The notes under the pieces are model-generated. The model did no database searches, had not been told where the DNA came from, and worked only from the letters and a program-made list of their open reading frames with translations. A stretch of DNA of 64,000 nt. Origin: Pseudoalteromonas luteoviolacea. Lineage in GTDB: Bacteria > Pseudomonadota > Gammaproteobacteria > Enterobacterales > Alteromonadaceae. Below, piece by piece: positions 7,804 through 17,790 of this stretch (within the stretch, counting starts at the first letter, position 1; every line of letters begins with the position of its first letter). The position numbers and the translations under genes are program-made. The stretch spans positions 2,756,001-2,820,000 of the forward strand of contig NZ_CP015411.1 of assembly GCF_001750165.1 (NCBI RefSeq), read 5' to 3'.

Positions 7804-8203
7804 AATTGCATACCTTCTTTGCCTAACCTGTACAAATAACTTATGCGAAAAAATACAATTGGACAAAACAGTGAGTGTTAACACCTGTCAATAACTGTTT
7901 AAAAACCACCCACTTTAGAATGAGTTTTAAATCAGAAAATGAGAATAATTATTCATAAAAAGTGATAATCAGTTAAAGAAAATACCTAACGCACAGAATT
8001 AACGACACTTTCCAATTGTCTTAAATGTTAGTTCATGAATACACGCTTTATACAATTTCTTACATCAAAAAGTGAACTTTTGTAGAGAACATTTCGTTGG
8101 TGGGCAGTATTTAATGAGCTAAGTCAGACTTTGCAGCCTGAACCTAACCTATATATGGAACAAACTCTTTATCGAGATTAAATATTGCAGTTAACGTACG
8201 AGC
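7804..8203. other. Intergenic region holding a candidate Fur box
   Basis: 400 bases with no credible ORF. It serves as the upstream region of the lipoprotein gene at 6106-7803. The notable content is the AT-rich Fur-like inverted repeat at 7940-7954; the remainder shows nothing I can assign. Confidence 0.6.
7940..7954 (-). promoter_or_regulatory. Candidate Fur box
   Basis: TGAGAATAATTATTC fits the 7-1-7 Fur consensus TGATAATNATTATCA with three mismatches, and a further TGATAATCA half-site follows at 7963-7971. It is about 140 bases upstream of the lipoprotein start. Match by eye only. Confidence 0.5.
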
Positions 8204-8593
8204 TTATTTAACTCGCTTCCAAACCTCATATTCAATAAATTTACCATCTTCAACAAGCTTATGGTGCCAAAGATCACCCTTAACTTCATAAGTAAATGCC
8301 ATTTTTCGACCTATCAAGCTTTCTACATTGCCCAATGTTACTGTCTCAATAAAGTGATTATCTTTTACAACATAAGTCCCGCCACCGGCATAATGAAACT
8401 TATCATTGCTACTCGTTATATAGCTAAAGTGAGTTTTATTAATTATTTTAGTCGAGGTGACTTCAGGCGCTGAGGCTTTGACCCGTCCGCCTTCCGTAGC
8501 ATATTCTCCACTAACAAACTCCCAAGTGCCTATTAACGGATTAGCTAAGGTAAGTGGGCTAGCTAATGCACACAATATCGATAAATACTTCAT
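8204..8593 (-). CDS. Small secreted lipocalin-like protein
   Basis: 129 residues with a cleavable signal peptide (MKYLSILCALASPLTLA). The mature part opens with PLIGTWEFVSGEY, followed by alternating beta strands and a closing YEVWKRVK, the pattern of small lipocalin-like or DUF4488-like single-domain proteins that start with a GTW motif. Probably periplasmic. No catalytic residues can be named. It stands alone, convergent with nothing, about 90 bases downstream of the histidine-kinase gene on the same strand. Confidence 0.7.
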   Translation of the reverse strand: MKYLSILCALASPLTLANPLIGTWEFVSGEYATEGGRVKASAPEVTSTKIINKTHFSYITSSNDKFHYAGGGTYVVKDNHFIETVTLGNVESLIGRKMAFTYEVKGDLWHHKLVEDGKFIEYEVWKRVK

Positions 8594-8679
8594 AACCTAT
8601 CCCTATTTAATTTTAGTTATTTTACATGATTATAAAGTTTTGAAAGTTCGAAATACAAACGCGTAATCTTCAAGTTGAG

Positions 8680-11364
8680 CTATACAGCTTCGCCGCAATC
8701 AGATTCGTCTATCACTTTATTAATTAAGTCAAACAATCTTGATAGTGCTTTTTCAACATCATGAAAATTGTCTTGTTTTAACAAAGTATCAATCTGCGAA
8801 ACCGTTTGATAAATATCATGGCAATCAAACATCGCTGAGGTACCTTTTAAAGCATGGATAGAACGTGCCAGCCCTTCATAATCCTTGTACTTGAGCTGAT
8901 TTTGCAATTGAACTAGCTGCTCGTGCAACCCGTCAATATACTGCATTTTCAGCTGTTTAAATTCTTCATCCGGTAAGTTCAAATCATCGTCAACAGTGAT
9001 ATTTAAATAATGTGAAATTTTCTTTGCAAACTGTGCCCTATCGATTGGTTTTGCCAAGTGATCTGTAAAACCAAGCTTTATATATCTTTCTACTTCATGA
9101 CTCATTGTATTTGCAGTCAGTGCGATTACAGGCGCCGTACAGCCAGTTGCTTGAATAAAGTTAAACGCCTGCTCCCCATCCATAACGGGCATTTGAATAT
9201 CCATGAGGATCAAATCAAATTCATTGTCTAACACAGCTTGCACTGCCAGCTGGCCATTCTCAACCGCAGTCACATTCAGTCCCATCCGTTCTAAAATTCT
9301 GGTGATTAATCTACAGTTGTCACTGTGGTCTTCAGCAAGTAAAACTTCCCCTTTCAACGCTTCAGAATCTAGCTCAGAGTCTGCTTGAACGTAAGTGTCA
9401 TGCTGATGATGAATTTCTTCAAACGAGTTGACCCACTTAGTGCGTTCAGTGGTAAATAAGCTTAGTGACAATGTAAAGGATGTACCCGACCCAACTTCAC
9501 TCTCAACTTCAATATCACCATCTAACTTTTGCGCTAAGCTTTTTGAAATGTTTAGGCCAAGACCCGTCCCCCCATATTTTCGCGTGGTCGAAGAATCAGC
9601 TTGATAAAATGCACTGAATAGCTCTTTCTGCTCTTCGGTCGTCATCCCTATGCCAGTATCTTTAACGCTAATATATAGCCTATCCCCCTTGCAGCTGACC
9701 TCTATAGAGATTTTACCCACTGAAGTAAACTTCAATGCATTTGATGTTAAGTTTAATAATATTTGGCGCAGTCTGGTCGGATCAATGACAACAAAATCAG
9801 GTAAGGGGAATTGGTAGTTCAAGTCAAACTCAAGACCTTTGTCGCGTATTTGCTTACCCAACAAAGACTCAACATGGGCAATTGACTGAAACAGGTTGGC
9901 TTCTATTAATTCGACTTCAAGCCGGTTTGCTTCAATTTTGGACATATCAAGTATGTCATTGATAAGACCCAAAACATGACGAGAATTCTGCAGTATTACC
10001 GTAATCGCATGATTGCGCTCATGTGGCTTTATGTCTCCTAAAATTATCCCATCTGCATAACCAATAATTGAAGTCATTGGCGTTCTTATCTCGTGGCTCA
10101 TATTTGCTAAAAAACGACTTTTGGCCTCACTTGCATCACGTAATTCAGAAGCGAGCTGTTCAAGCTCATAAGTACGTTTCAAAACTTTTGCTTCTAAGTT
10201 CTTATTCAGTTCTATATTTTCTTCGCTGGTTAACCTCACCTTGTCAGCGACTGCAAAAGCTAAGAACATGGCATCTAAAGCGACCCCAACTAACCCAATC
10301 AAATACAAATTAACCGCTATGGGCGGCAAGAGTCCAAGGTTAGTAAAATTACCAATCATGTTTGGTACAGCCATACAGACATAAGCAAGTATAAAATACC
10401 TAGCAGGCTTAAATCCTTCAGAGATCCGTAGAATGCCGATATACAAACCAAGGCATAAGGCCACACCGGTTGATAATGTTGCCCATAAGAAACCGAAGCC
10501 AGGAAATAAAATACTAAATGGGGTGCCTATCGCCGCAATCACACCAACCCATATAGATGCTGAGGATAAGTTTGGGTGTTCCTCTTTAAGCTTAAGCAAG
10601 CAATTGTAAAACAACGCATTGCTAATTGGTGACAAAGTAAAGCCAAGCCAGTGTAAATGCGCCGAATAAAACCCAAAAAGCTGGTCAGATATATGAAAGA
10701 AATGACTCCATGCAAAAACCATGGTAGCAGCAAAAATTGCGTAATATAGATGTGTTAGGTCTTTTGAGCCAATATAGATAAGCAAATTGTATAAACCCAA
10801 AACTATGCCAACGCTAAAGCAAATGATCATAATTAAATTATCAATCACGACCTGTTCTTTGAAGTCTTTAACTGGCACAAGCTCTAGTTTGATAGGTGTG
10901 TAGAAATAATCACTCTCAAATAGAGTTACTACGTAATAGTCCTGTTTTGGTAACAGCTCGATGGTATTGCCATAGTGAAAAGCGAATTCATTCTGAACCA
11001 TACCGCCTGAATAATACCGCTTCACGTCCGTTGGTGAGTATATTCTTGTTTCTATATTAGATAAGACCGTGTTGTATGGGTACAGCACTAACTGCTCATA
11101 GTTGGAAATGTTTTTAATCTTAGTAACGAGCCAATATCGGCCAGAAAATAACGCTCGCTCTTTTTGAGGGGTTAATTTACTTGCCCAACTTTCAACGTCA
11201 CCAAATGAAACGGGGAAACGAGTGTCATCTTTTGCAGCAAGGACCAATCCCTTGTCATGTAGGTTAACACCCGTTTCTATACCGTTATACACATATTGTT
11301 GAGCGCTCACAGATAGCGAAAAACACAACACAATAAAGCCGAAAGTGAATCTAATCAGATACAT
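8680..11364 (-). CDS. Hybrid sensor histidine kinase with 7TMR-DISM sensor, receiver and HPt domains
   Basis: 894-residue inner-membrane phosphorelay kinase. In order: signal peptide (1-21); periplasmic 7TMR-DISMED2-type beta domain (about 22-165); seven-helix 7TMR-DISM membrane domain (about 170-375); a coiled coil (380-415); HisKA with phospho-acceptor H424 in NMSHEIRTPM; HATPase (N-box NLTSNALKF about 538-546, DTGIGM 569-574, GGTGLGL 598-604); receiver domain with phospho-Asp D722 in LMDIQMPVMDG; and a C-terminal HPt domain with H837 in SIHALKGTSAMF. The full chain of four phosphorelay sites is intact, so an output regulator must lie elsewhere. DISM domains often sense carbohydrates or other small ligands; the actual ligand is unknown. 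Confidence 0.93.
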   Translation of the reverse strand: MYLIRFTFGFIVLCFSLSVSAQQYVYNGIETGVNLHDKGLVLAAKDDTRFPVSFGDVESWASKLTPQKERALFSGRYWLVTKIKNISNYEQLVLYPYNTVLSNIETRIYSPTDVKRYYSGGMVQNEFAFHYGNTIELLPKQDYYVVTLFESDYFYTPIKLELVPVKDFKEQVVIDNLIMIICFSVGIVLGLYNLLIYIGSKDLTHLYYAIFAATMVFAWSHFFHISDQLFGFYSAHLHWLGFTLSPISNALFYNCLLKLKEEHPNLSSASIWVGVIAAIGTPFSILFPGFGFLWATLSTGVALCLGLYIGILRISEGFKPARYFILAYVCMAVPNMIGNFTNLGLLPPIAVNLYLIGLVGVALDAMFLAFAVADKVRLTSEENIELNKNLEAKVLKRTYELEQLASELRDASEAKSRFLANMSHEIRTPMTSIIGYADGIILGDIKPHERNHAITVILQNSRHVLGLINDILDMSKIEANRLEVELIEANLFQSIAHVESLLGKQIRDKGLEFDLNYQFPLPDFVVIDPTRLRQILLNLTSNALKFTSVGKISIEVSCKGDRLYISVKDTGIGMTTEEQKELFSAFYQADSSTTRKYGGTGLGLNISKSLAQKLDGDIEVESEVGSGTSFTLSLSLFTTERTKWVNSFEEIHHQHDTYVQADSELDSEALKGEVLLAEDHSDNCRLITRILERMGLNVTAVENGQLAVQAVLDNEFDLILMDIQMPVMDGEQAFNFIQATGCTAPVIALTANTMSHEVERYIKLGFTDHLAKPIDRAQFAKKISHYLNITVDDDLNLPDEEFKQLKMQYIDGLHEQLVQLQNQLKYKDYEGLARSIHALKGTSAMFDCHDIYQTVSQIDTLLKQDNFHDVEKALSRLFDLINKVIDESDCGEAV

Positions 11365-11403
11365 TGTTGACCTAGGAGCCTATATTTATATGCTAATAAA
11401 GCA

Positions 11404-13641
11404 CTAAAAGTTATACGTAATATCAACGCCAATTCTTTGCCCTTCTCCTTTAAAGTCCTCTAACATGCCAAGAAACGAACTTAAATCAAACTTTAAATGG
11501 CTATACTCTTTTTCGAAAAGGTTTTTGCCCCATACGCCTAATTGCCATTGCTTATACTCGTAAGTAATATTTGCTCGCCACAAAGCATAGCCTGACTGCA
11601 TGGCATATGGGTTTTGGTTTTGATCAAAGTAATACTCTGACTGATAGTCAACACCCACAACTGAACTCAATTCACCTTCATATAAAGAATATGTATATGT
11701 AAGCTCTGCGGCTATATTCCACTCAGATGTAAAAGGTAAGCGATTGTCGGTGAGCGTAACACCTACAGGGTCTATAAACTCTTCAAAATTAGCCTCGGGA
11801 ATATACCCTATCGCCAAACGTGAGGATAAATTATGACTTAGCAGGTACACAAGCTCCAACTCAGCGCCATAAATTGTTGACTTACCGACATTTTCCAAGA
11901 GCTGGAGTGGCGGAGCATTCGGCGTTGATGATGCCTGATTCATGAAAACTTGCTGCTCTTTATAGTCATAGTAGAAAATAGCACCAGATAAAAAATAAGC
12001 ATCGTCGTTTGACAATTTAAATCCAACCTCATGTGCTAACGTTTCTTCAGGCTCATAATCAGCAAGCTCAGCTTGCTCTGGAGACGACAGCAACCCTCCA
12101 TTATATCCTCCGCTTTTTGTGCCGCTTGCAAGCGAATAATAAATGAGCAATTCATCATTTGGTGTATAATTCCATGCAAGTTTACCTGATACTCTGTCGT
12201 CTTTCACTTCTCCACTTACGGTATAAAACGGAATAATCGTGCCGTCGAGTTCACCTGGCGTGGTAATAAAGTTCAGTCTTGATATTGAATCGTATTTCAC
12301 AGACTCATCCGAATAGCGTGCACCAATTGTGATCATATGCTGATCATTTAAGCGCCATTCGTACTGAGAAAACAATGCAATCGATTTAGTTACAATTTCA
12401 TTATCGTAGAAGAAAGTGGTTGTCAGTTCTGGGGCCAATACACCTCTTAAATCCCTCAAGATATCATTGTGATTGTTTTGAAATATGCGCTCTTCAAGTT
12501 GAAATACGCCCACAGTCCAGTAATCATCACCAAACTGGCTTTGATACCTAAGTTCATTAGTGACAAGTTCACTTTTTAAACCTAGCTCACCTTCACACAA
12601 CCTCGCAGGACTACCATCACAATTAAATGCATGATCTCTATCCAACCGATTAAATCCATTTAAATAGGTCAAATAAGCGCCCTCTTGCACTTCCCACTGA
12701 AGCTCAAGCCCCCATCCCTTATAAATACTCAAATGCGGAGAGTCGTTGTTAACACTCACAGCCCAAAAATCATCACTTCCATCGTTAAAGCCAAAGCTGT
12801 CAACACAGCCCAAGCTCCCAGCTTCGTTGGCAGAGCACGTTACAGGGCTTGCGGGGTTCGGATCTTTAAAAATACCAATATTTCCAACCGGCTGAACGAT
12901 GCCATCCCAATGACCATAATACCCTTTAACAAAAGCACTCCAATTGTCCCACTCTCCCAAGTAACTGAGCCTAAGATCACTTTGTGTTAATCCTGCCTCT
13001 GGGGAGGTTTCAAGTAAATTGTAACTCGTATATTCGTAGTCAGTATGATTGAACGCGAACCTGACCGCACTCTCTTCATTAATAGTGGCATTGTAAGCGC
13101 CTTGCGCCCTATGCCAATCATCTGTGCCAACGCCAAGCTTAACATAGCCATAATTACCCGCATCAGGTCGCTTAGTCCTTATCAGCAGTGCACCACCTGT
13201 GCTATTTCGGCCAAATAAAGTACCTTGCGGCCCTTTTAGAACCTCTACTTGTTCAATATCAAACAAGTTAGCGATTTGATTATTTGCAGATCCTACTGAG
13301 AGTCCATCAACATACATGGCAACAGGAGATGTATTCGCCGTGTTGTAATCCAGCAAACCAATACCACGAATATTAATAGCTGGTGGCGTTCCCTCAGCAG
13401 CATTTTGGCTGATCTTTAAGTTGGCAACGAAGTGCCCAAGTTCAGTCGCATCTTTAATACCTTGCTGAGCAATACGATTAGCCCCAATTGTGGAAATAGA
13501 AACACTTACATCCTCAATGTTTTGCTTTCGTTTCTGTGCATACACCTCAATGACCTCCATGGGTTCATCCGCGGCAAATGACAGAGTTGGACTAAACATT
13601 ATTGGTAATATAGATATTGAAATGGCAGAGAGTTTAAACAT
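11404..13641 (-). CDS. TonB-dependent outer-membrane receptor
   Basis: 745-residue outer-membrane beta-barrel transporter. Signal peptide (MFKLSAISISILPIMF, ending SFA|ADE), a TonB-box-like segment near EVIEVYAQ, the plug domain (VSVSISTIG, NIRGIGLLDY, VEVLKGPQGTLFGRNSTGG, about residues 40-160), then the barrel, ending with the aromatic C-terminal strand GVDITYNF. It is the IroN/FecA-like 'RNSTGG' subgroup common in marine Alteromonadales for diverse substrates. Substrate not deducible. It follows the FAD oxidoreductase operon but is separated from it by a terminator, so co-regulation is only possible. Confidence 0.93.
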   Translation of the reverse strand: MFKLSAISISILPIMFSPTLSFAADEPMEVIEVYAQKRKQNIEDVSVSISTIGANRIAQQGIKDATELGHFVANLKISQNAAEGTPPAINIRGIGLLDYNTANTSPVAMYVDGLSVGSANNQIANLFDIEQVEVLKGPQGTLFGRNSTGGALLIRTKRPDAGNYGYVKLGVGTDDWHRAQGAYNATINEESAVRFAFNHTDYEYTSYNLLETSPEAGLTQSDLRLSYLGEWDNWSAFVKGYYGHWDGIVQPVGNIGIFKDPNPASPVTCSANEAGSLGCVDSFGFNDGSDDFWAVSVNNDSPHLSIYKGWGLELQWEVQEGAYLTYLNGFNRLDRDHAFNCDGSPARLCEGELGLKSELVTNELRYQSQFGDDYWTVGVFQLEERIFQNNHNDILRDLRGVLAPELTTTFFYDNEIVTKSIALFSQYEWRLNDQHMITIGARYSDESVKYDSISRLNFITTPGELDGTIIPFYTVSGEVKDDRVSGKLAWNYTPNDELLIYYSLASGTKSGGYNGGLLSSPEQAELADYEPEETLAHEVGFKLSNDDAYFLSGAIFYYDYKEQQVFMNQASSTPNAPPLQLLENVGKSTIYGAELELVYLLSHNLSSRLAIGYIPEANFEEFIDPVGVTLTDNRLPFTSEWNIAAELTYTYSLYEGELSSVVGVDYQSEYYFDQNQNPYAMQSGYALWRANITYEYKQWQLGVWGKNLFEKEYSHLKFDLSSFLGMLEDFKGEGQRIGVDITYNF

Positions 13642-13694
13642 GTCCGTTCTCGATTGTGTTTGCAGTATTCATTTTGCACTACTGAGTATAGTCC

Positions 13695-13731
13695 AAAAGA
13701 AAAGACCTCCAATAAAATTGCAGGTCTTTTC
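13695..13731 (-). terminator. Terminator between the FAD-oxidoreductase operon and the TonB receptor
   Basis: Minus-strand stem GAAAAGACCT / AGGTCTTTTC (13722-13731 and 13699-13708) followed by a short T-containing tail. It lies 24 bases past the stop of the oxidoreductase gene. Confidence 0.7.
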
Positions 13732-13754
13732 TGTTACTTACCTAATATTATCTA

Positions 13755-16001
13755 TCATGTACCATCTGGCTCAAAGCCATTTTCACCACTTATTTCTTCT
13801 GGTAAACCGCAAATGGCACGTGAGGTTTGCATACCAGCCATAACAGCTGCTTCTACACAGCCTGCATTAACACCCGTTTTAATCCAATCACCTGTTATAA
13901 ATAAGTTTTTGAACAAAGTTCCATCTGTCGGTAGCCTAAAAGCACTACTCCCAGTAACTGAAAGAACATATCGTTCACTAGGATCAACATTAACTCGCCA
14001 ATATTGGGCATCAAACCTTTCTTCTGTTGGTGCAGAGCTAGGATCATACACAACGCTCCAATCAAACTGTTCAGCTTCATTATAAGCGGACGACCATAAA
14101 GGCTTCATTTCATGATTGAGTTTATTAAGTGAATTCACCTTAACTTTAGCAGTTTGTTCAATTGGAAATGAATGCTCAGAAGGAGGCGGGTAATGATCAC
14201 AAGTAAACGCACTACAGAAGTACGCGATGTTACATGGACCAGATGATGGCCAATCCTCTACGCCTAATAAGTTTGACATGGCTGCCCATGTATCAAACGG
14301 CTGAGAAAATGCACTCAATATAGGTCGCTCTTCACTCGCAGGTGTATAGTTAAATCCAAGCTGCTCATCTGTTTTGTTCAACCAAACCTGAAACGCCTGT
14401 GTTGCCACTGTTTTTACTTTGTTGCTTTGCTGCTCAAAACCATAATCTAATGCCAATAACTCTGGGCATAAATGCTCAAGTGATCCAACCGATATACCAA
14501 ATATGACTTTGTCAAAATCTCGCATTCTTTTCAGAGTCTTTGTAGGCAGTGGCTTTTGATAATGCTGCTCATAGATATTTGGCCAATCAGTCCAAAATGA
14601 TTCTAAGTTCACTTTGTGTTGTCTAATTAGTTCAGCTTGCTCATCTACAATTTGGTCTAAGTTTGGCTGTGAAGGCCAACAAGGCAAACCTTTAACATCT
14701 ACAAAAGGCCGATATTCATCATTTTTAAGCTCAACCTGCTCGATGATATTAATCTCTTCTACCACATAATTTCCATTTTCATCTTGGCCAGGTTTAAGAG
14801 ACTCAACTTGATTGAAAAATTCGAATTGAACGCCTCGCTGACTGAGCAGTTCATATATCGGTGAGAAGATTATATCGCCCATGCCTGCTTGCATCTTCCA
14901 CATCACGCCACCCTTATAGCACAGCATAATACGTAACATCGCTAACGAAGCTACCCCAGCTTCAACATCACCTTCTTTAAAGTCACCGTCCACAAAACCA
15001 AAAACGAGATCATAAAATCCGCGCACAGGAGCCGACTCTACTGCGTATTCTTTATCCGCACCATTTCTAGCCAGCCAAAACTTAAAGTCATATTTATTCA
15101 GTACCCCAAAACCATTTGCATGCACCCTGTCTCTGATCATCCCAACGGTCATTGCAATAGCGAGATCTGCGCAAATATAAGCACGTCTAACTGCCGGGTT
15201 GTCATCAATCAACTCTATTGCCTCTGAACGAAGCCAACGCTTGAGCTTTCTAACGATATACCAAGTAACAAGTCTATCTTTTGAATTTGATAGCTTTTTA
15301 TCAGTCGCACGCAAGCTCATTAAATCATGCAGTTGCGAAATCAGAAGTTTTGGTGTTGATAATATGTCTTGCGCTTCATCGACGGCACTATCAAAAAAAG
15401 ACTTTACAGAATCTTCAACGGTATCAAACGCATCCGAAATTTCACCGGCTAAATGCTGTAACAAGCTCCGATCTCGCTGTTTAGTGGTTTGTAGTTGCGT
15501 TTTTTTGTTAGCTACTTCAATGGCCTCTTCCAACTCATCAATCCATTTGTGCAACCACGCAACGACTAATTCAATCAATTGCCAAAAGTGTAAATCTAAG
15601 GTTCCATCCGCGGGGTTACCATCAATCAAAGGGAAATCAACAGGCCATGTCTCCCATTGATTATCTATAAACTCTTGCAATACAACGAAGCTATGTGGCT
15701 TTAACGCTTGTTGCCATGTGTGAATTGGTACAGTAGATGGTCTATTTAGCTTGTCATACACCGTCTCTATCGCACGAAATGAATTAACATATGCGCCAAA
15801 CCAAACATGTAAACCATGCTCTTCAATACGTTCTCCAAAGTAAGGGTTTCTTCCACTTGCCCCTTTTCCCCCTAACCTCCACCCTAACTGATATACAGTA
15901 ATATCATATAGATCTTGCCAATTTTCTTTTTCAGTTAAGTAGACGGCAGCCGTCATCGCAGACACACCACCACCTAAAATAGCAATACGCTCTTTAGTCA
16001 T
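13755..16001 (-). CDS. FAD/NAD(P)-binding amine-oxidase-like (phytoene-desaturase-type) oxidoreductase
   Basis: 748-residue flavoprotein. The N-terminus carries the dinucleotide-binding motif ILGGGVSAMTAAVYL (8-22), followed by QLGWRLGGKGASGRN and EEHGLHVWFGAY, as in phytoene-desaturase/hydroxysqualene-dehydroxylase-type oxidases; the C-terminus has LFITGDWIKTGVNAGCVEAAVMAG, the usual second FAD-contact region. It is longer than typical desaturases (about 500), with extra helical segments near residues 140-260. It begins 18 bases after the acetoacetate-decarboxylase-like gene and ends the three-gene operon. The substrate is unknown; a lipid or isoprenoid-like molecule is plausible from the family. 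Confidence 0.85.
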   Translation of the reverse strand: MTKERIAILGGGVSAMTAAVYLTEKENWQDLYDITVYQLGWRLGGKGASGRNPYFGERIEEHGLHVWFGAYVNSFRAIETVYDKLNRPSTVPIHTWQQALKPHSFVVLQEFIDNQWETWPVDFPLIDGNPADGTLDLHFWQLIELVVAWLHKWIDELEEAIEVANKKTQLQTTKQRDRSLLQHLAGEISDAFDTVEDSVKSFFDSAVDEAQDILSTPKLLISQLHDLMSLRATDKKLSNSKDRLVTWYIVRKLKRWLRSEAIELIDDNPAVRRAYICADLAIAMTVGMIRDRVHANGFGVLNKYDFKFWLARNGADKEYAVESAPVRGFYDLVFGFVDGDFKEGDVEAGVASLAMLRIMLCYKGGVMWKMQAGMGDIIFSPIYELLSQRGVQFEFFNQVESLKPGQDENGNYVVEEINIIEQVELKNDEYRPFVDVKGLPCWPSQPNLDQIVDEQAELIRQHKVNLESFWTDWPNIYEQHYQKPLPTKTLKRMRDFDKVIFGISVGSLEHLCPELLALDYGFEQQSNKVKTVATQAFQVWLNKTDEQLGFNYTPASEERPILSAFSQPFDTWAAMSNLLGVEDWPSSGPCNIAYFCSAFTCDHYPPPSEHSFPIEQTAKVKVNSLNKLNHEMKPLWSSAYNEAEQFDWSVVYDPSSAPTEERFDAQYWRVNVDPSERYVLSVTGSSAFRLPTDGTLFKNLFITGDWIKTGVNAGCVEAAVMAGMQTSRAICGLPEEISGENGFEPDGT

Positions 16002-16019
16002 GTGATTTCCTTACTCGGT

Positions 16020-16979
16020 TTATAAATCGGCCGTGACGATCTCTTTCGCCCCGTCTTGATCAAAATCCATACATAAAAAGTAAGGTAATTTAGCGAACTG
16101 CTCACCCACCTTAATCCCAAACATCTCCTCCAATGGAAATGCATCTACTTGATTAAAGGTCACTTTATATTCATCTTTTAAAAACCCAAGCTTGTGCACC
16201 TTTTTAACAGTAGAGGGCGAATGCACAACGGCACTGTATACACTATTTTCAGCATAACCATCAGGAAACTGTTTAAACAATATTTGCGCAAGTTGTGGAT
16301 TAGTAAACCCACTAAAAAGCTGCTTGAAGAAGTCGATGCTGACTCCTAAGTCATGAACGCTGCCATGTATAAGTTCGGCAACTTCTTTACCTATTTCAAT
16401 CGCTTCTTCAAACCAAGTGTCATCATCTGCAACACGATCAATTGATAGTAACTCGTACCACGCCATTTTTTTATCAGCTTCAAATGGCTGGAACGTCTCT
16501 AAACTGAGCGAGAAGTGATCGGCTCTATGTTGATTGTCGGGCATTTGATACTGACATAGGTATTTGTTATAGCCCCACGTCTCACGTCCATTAACTAACG
16601 CATTAATATTGTTAACCGTAATAAAAGCCGGATACCAATACAAATGGGTCATCTTATTCTCTTGCTTACTGATCTGTGCAATAGGGAGCCATACAATAAT
16701 ATCGGTTTCTTGCATGTAACCGTAGTTACTAAACGGTGGTACTTTAGATGCAATATTCTCGATGTCTGTGAAGGTTAAAAGGCAATACGACGATAAAGCT
16801 CTAAATGCGATAGATTCACTGGGAACACTATTTAAGGTCGAGTCAACGTACTTTTGGATGGTATCCAGCTCCCCTTTTACAAAAAAGCCATACATCATAG
16901 CGTTCAGCATTCTGCATGGCGGTTTGGCTATTGGGTTACCGGGGAAGTGTCTATAAGGAATACGAGGCTGATCTGACAT
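16020..16979 (-). CDS. Acetoacetate-decarboxylase-like protein
   Basis: 319-residue protein resembling the acetoacetate decarboxylase (ADC) superfamily. The central block ALVNGRETWGYNKYLCQYQMP corresponds to the ADC segment that carries the Schiff-base lysine (GREx..GYPK in the family), so the lysine after GYN is the candidate catalytic residue; many ADC-like proteins are not decarboxylases. No signal peptide. The protein sits between an alpha/beta hydrolase (23 bases upstream) and the FAD oxidoreductase (18 bases downstream), which suggests three steps of one pathway. The exact reaction cannot be read from sequence. Confidence 0.7.
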   Translation of the reverse strand: MSDQPRIPYRHFPGNPIAKPPCRMLNAMMYGFFVKGELDTIQKYVDSTLNSVPSESIAFRALSSYCLLTFTDIENIASKVPPFSNYGYMQETDIIVWLPIAQISKQENKMTHLYWYPAFITVNNINALVNGRETWGYNKYLCQYQMPDNQHRADHFSLSLETFQPFEADKKMAWYELLSIDRVADDDTWFEEAIEIGKEVAELIHGSVHDLGVSIDFFKQLFSGFTNPQLAQILFKQFPDGYAENSVYSAVVHSPSTVKKVHKLGFLKDEYKVTFNQVDAFPLEEMFGIKVGEQFAKLPYFLCMDFDQDGAKEIVTADL

Positions 16980-17002
16980 ACATAACTCCTTTTCATTATG
17001 AT

Positions 17003-17614
17003 TTACATAGTCAATTCTAGTCCACTTTTTATCCTTCGGTTGGCTATTTTCAACTTAATTGCTTCCTCAATATTAAACTGGATTAACGCAGTAAAATGTT
17101 GCAAAGCAGAAGCATTAAAGTGTGCCGAGAGTGAGTTCATAAACCCGTGTTCATACCTTGTACGGTAACATTTCACTCCCGCGACTCCTGATAAATGTTG
17201 TATAACGGGCTTTATATCAAAGTGCCTTTCTTGATATGGGAAATAAATATCAACATCACATCGAGGGTGTAAATGTAGATGATTTCTAATCTGACCTGGA
17301 TAAAACGCAATCAGCTTGGTAGTGCTCTTAATCGGCATCGCCGCAAGCGCTCTCCAACTAGCGACCGCGCCGGCTGAAAACCCAATGATCAAATCAGGTT
17401 GCTTATCAGAAATCGCTTCAACTACTTTTCGGAAGTATTTATCATGGCCTACGGAGTCCATATACTGCTTATACGCAGTATCTTCATCTCGATTTAAATG
17501 CCCTTGTCTAAACGGATAGGGAGAACAAATAGAAGTGTTTCCGTCTAGTTCATTGACGAAACTTTCCAAGCATTTAGTTTGCCCAAAAATATCACTGACG
17601 ATAAGCGTATTCAT
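17003..17614 (-). CDS. Alpha/beta hydrolase, dienelactone-hydrolase-like
   Basis: 203-residue cytoplasmic hydrolase. The nucleophile elbow GFSAGA (about residues 98-103) contains the serine; a late HGFMN supplies the likely catalytic histidine, as in dienelactone-hydrolase relatives; an aspartate in CDVDIYFPYQE may complete the triad. First gene of the three-gene minus-strand operon with the ADC-like protein and the FAD oxidoreductase. The N-terminus (MNTLIVSDIFG) opens on the first beta strand, so the domain is complete but small. Substrate unknown. Confidence 0.75.
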   Translation of the reverse strand: MNTLIVSDIFGQTKCLESFVNELDGNTSICSPYPFRQGHLNRDEDTAYKQYMDSVGHDKYFRKVVEAISDKQPDLIIGFSAGAVASWRALAAMPIKSTTKLIAFYPGQIRNHLHLHPRCDVDIYFPYQERHFDIKPVIQHLSGVAGVKCYRTRYEHGFMNSLSAHFNASALQHFTALIQFNIEEAIKLKIANRRIKSGLELTM

Positions 17615-17790
17615 AATTTTCTCTTGTTATTGAAATTAACTTAACTCGCCAACCTTGCATACTATACCAAGCACGACTTTAAAACACTTTTAATTACAGA
17701 TAAAAGACCAATCCTTGTTTCAACTACATTGGCCACCACTTTACTCGTTTAAAGGCTGGTGTTCGTATTTCAATGTAGCAAAAAGAAATA

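Noticed and set aside
15199..15660. 153-codon plus-strand ORF inside the FAD oxidoreductase
   Set aside because: Antisense to a well supported gene; Ser/Cys-rich shadow translation.
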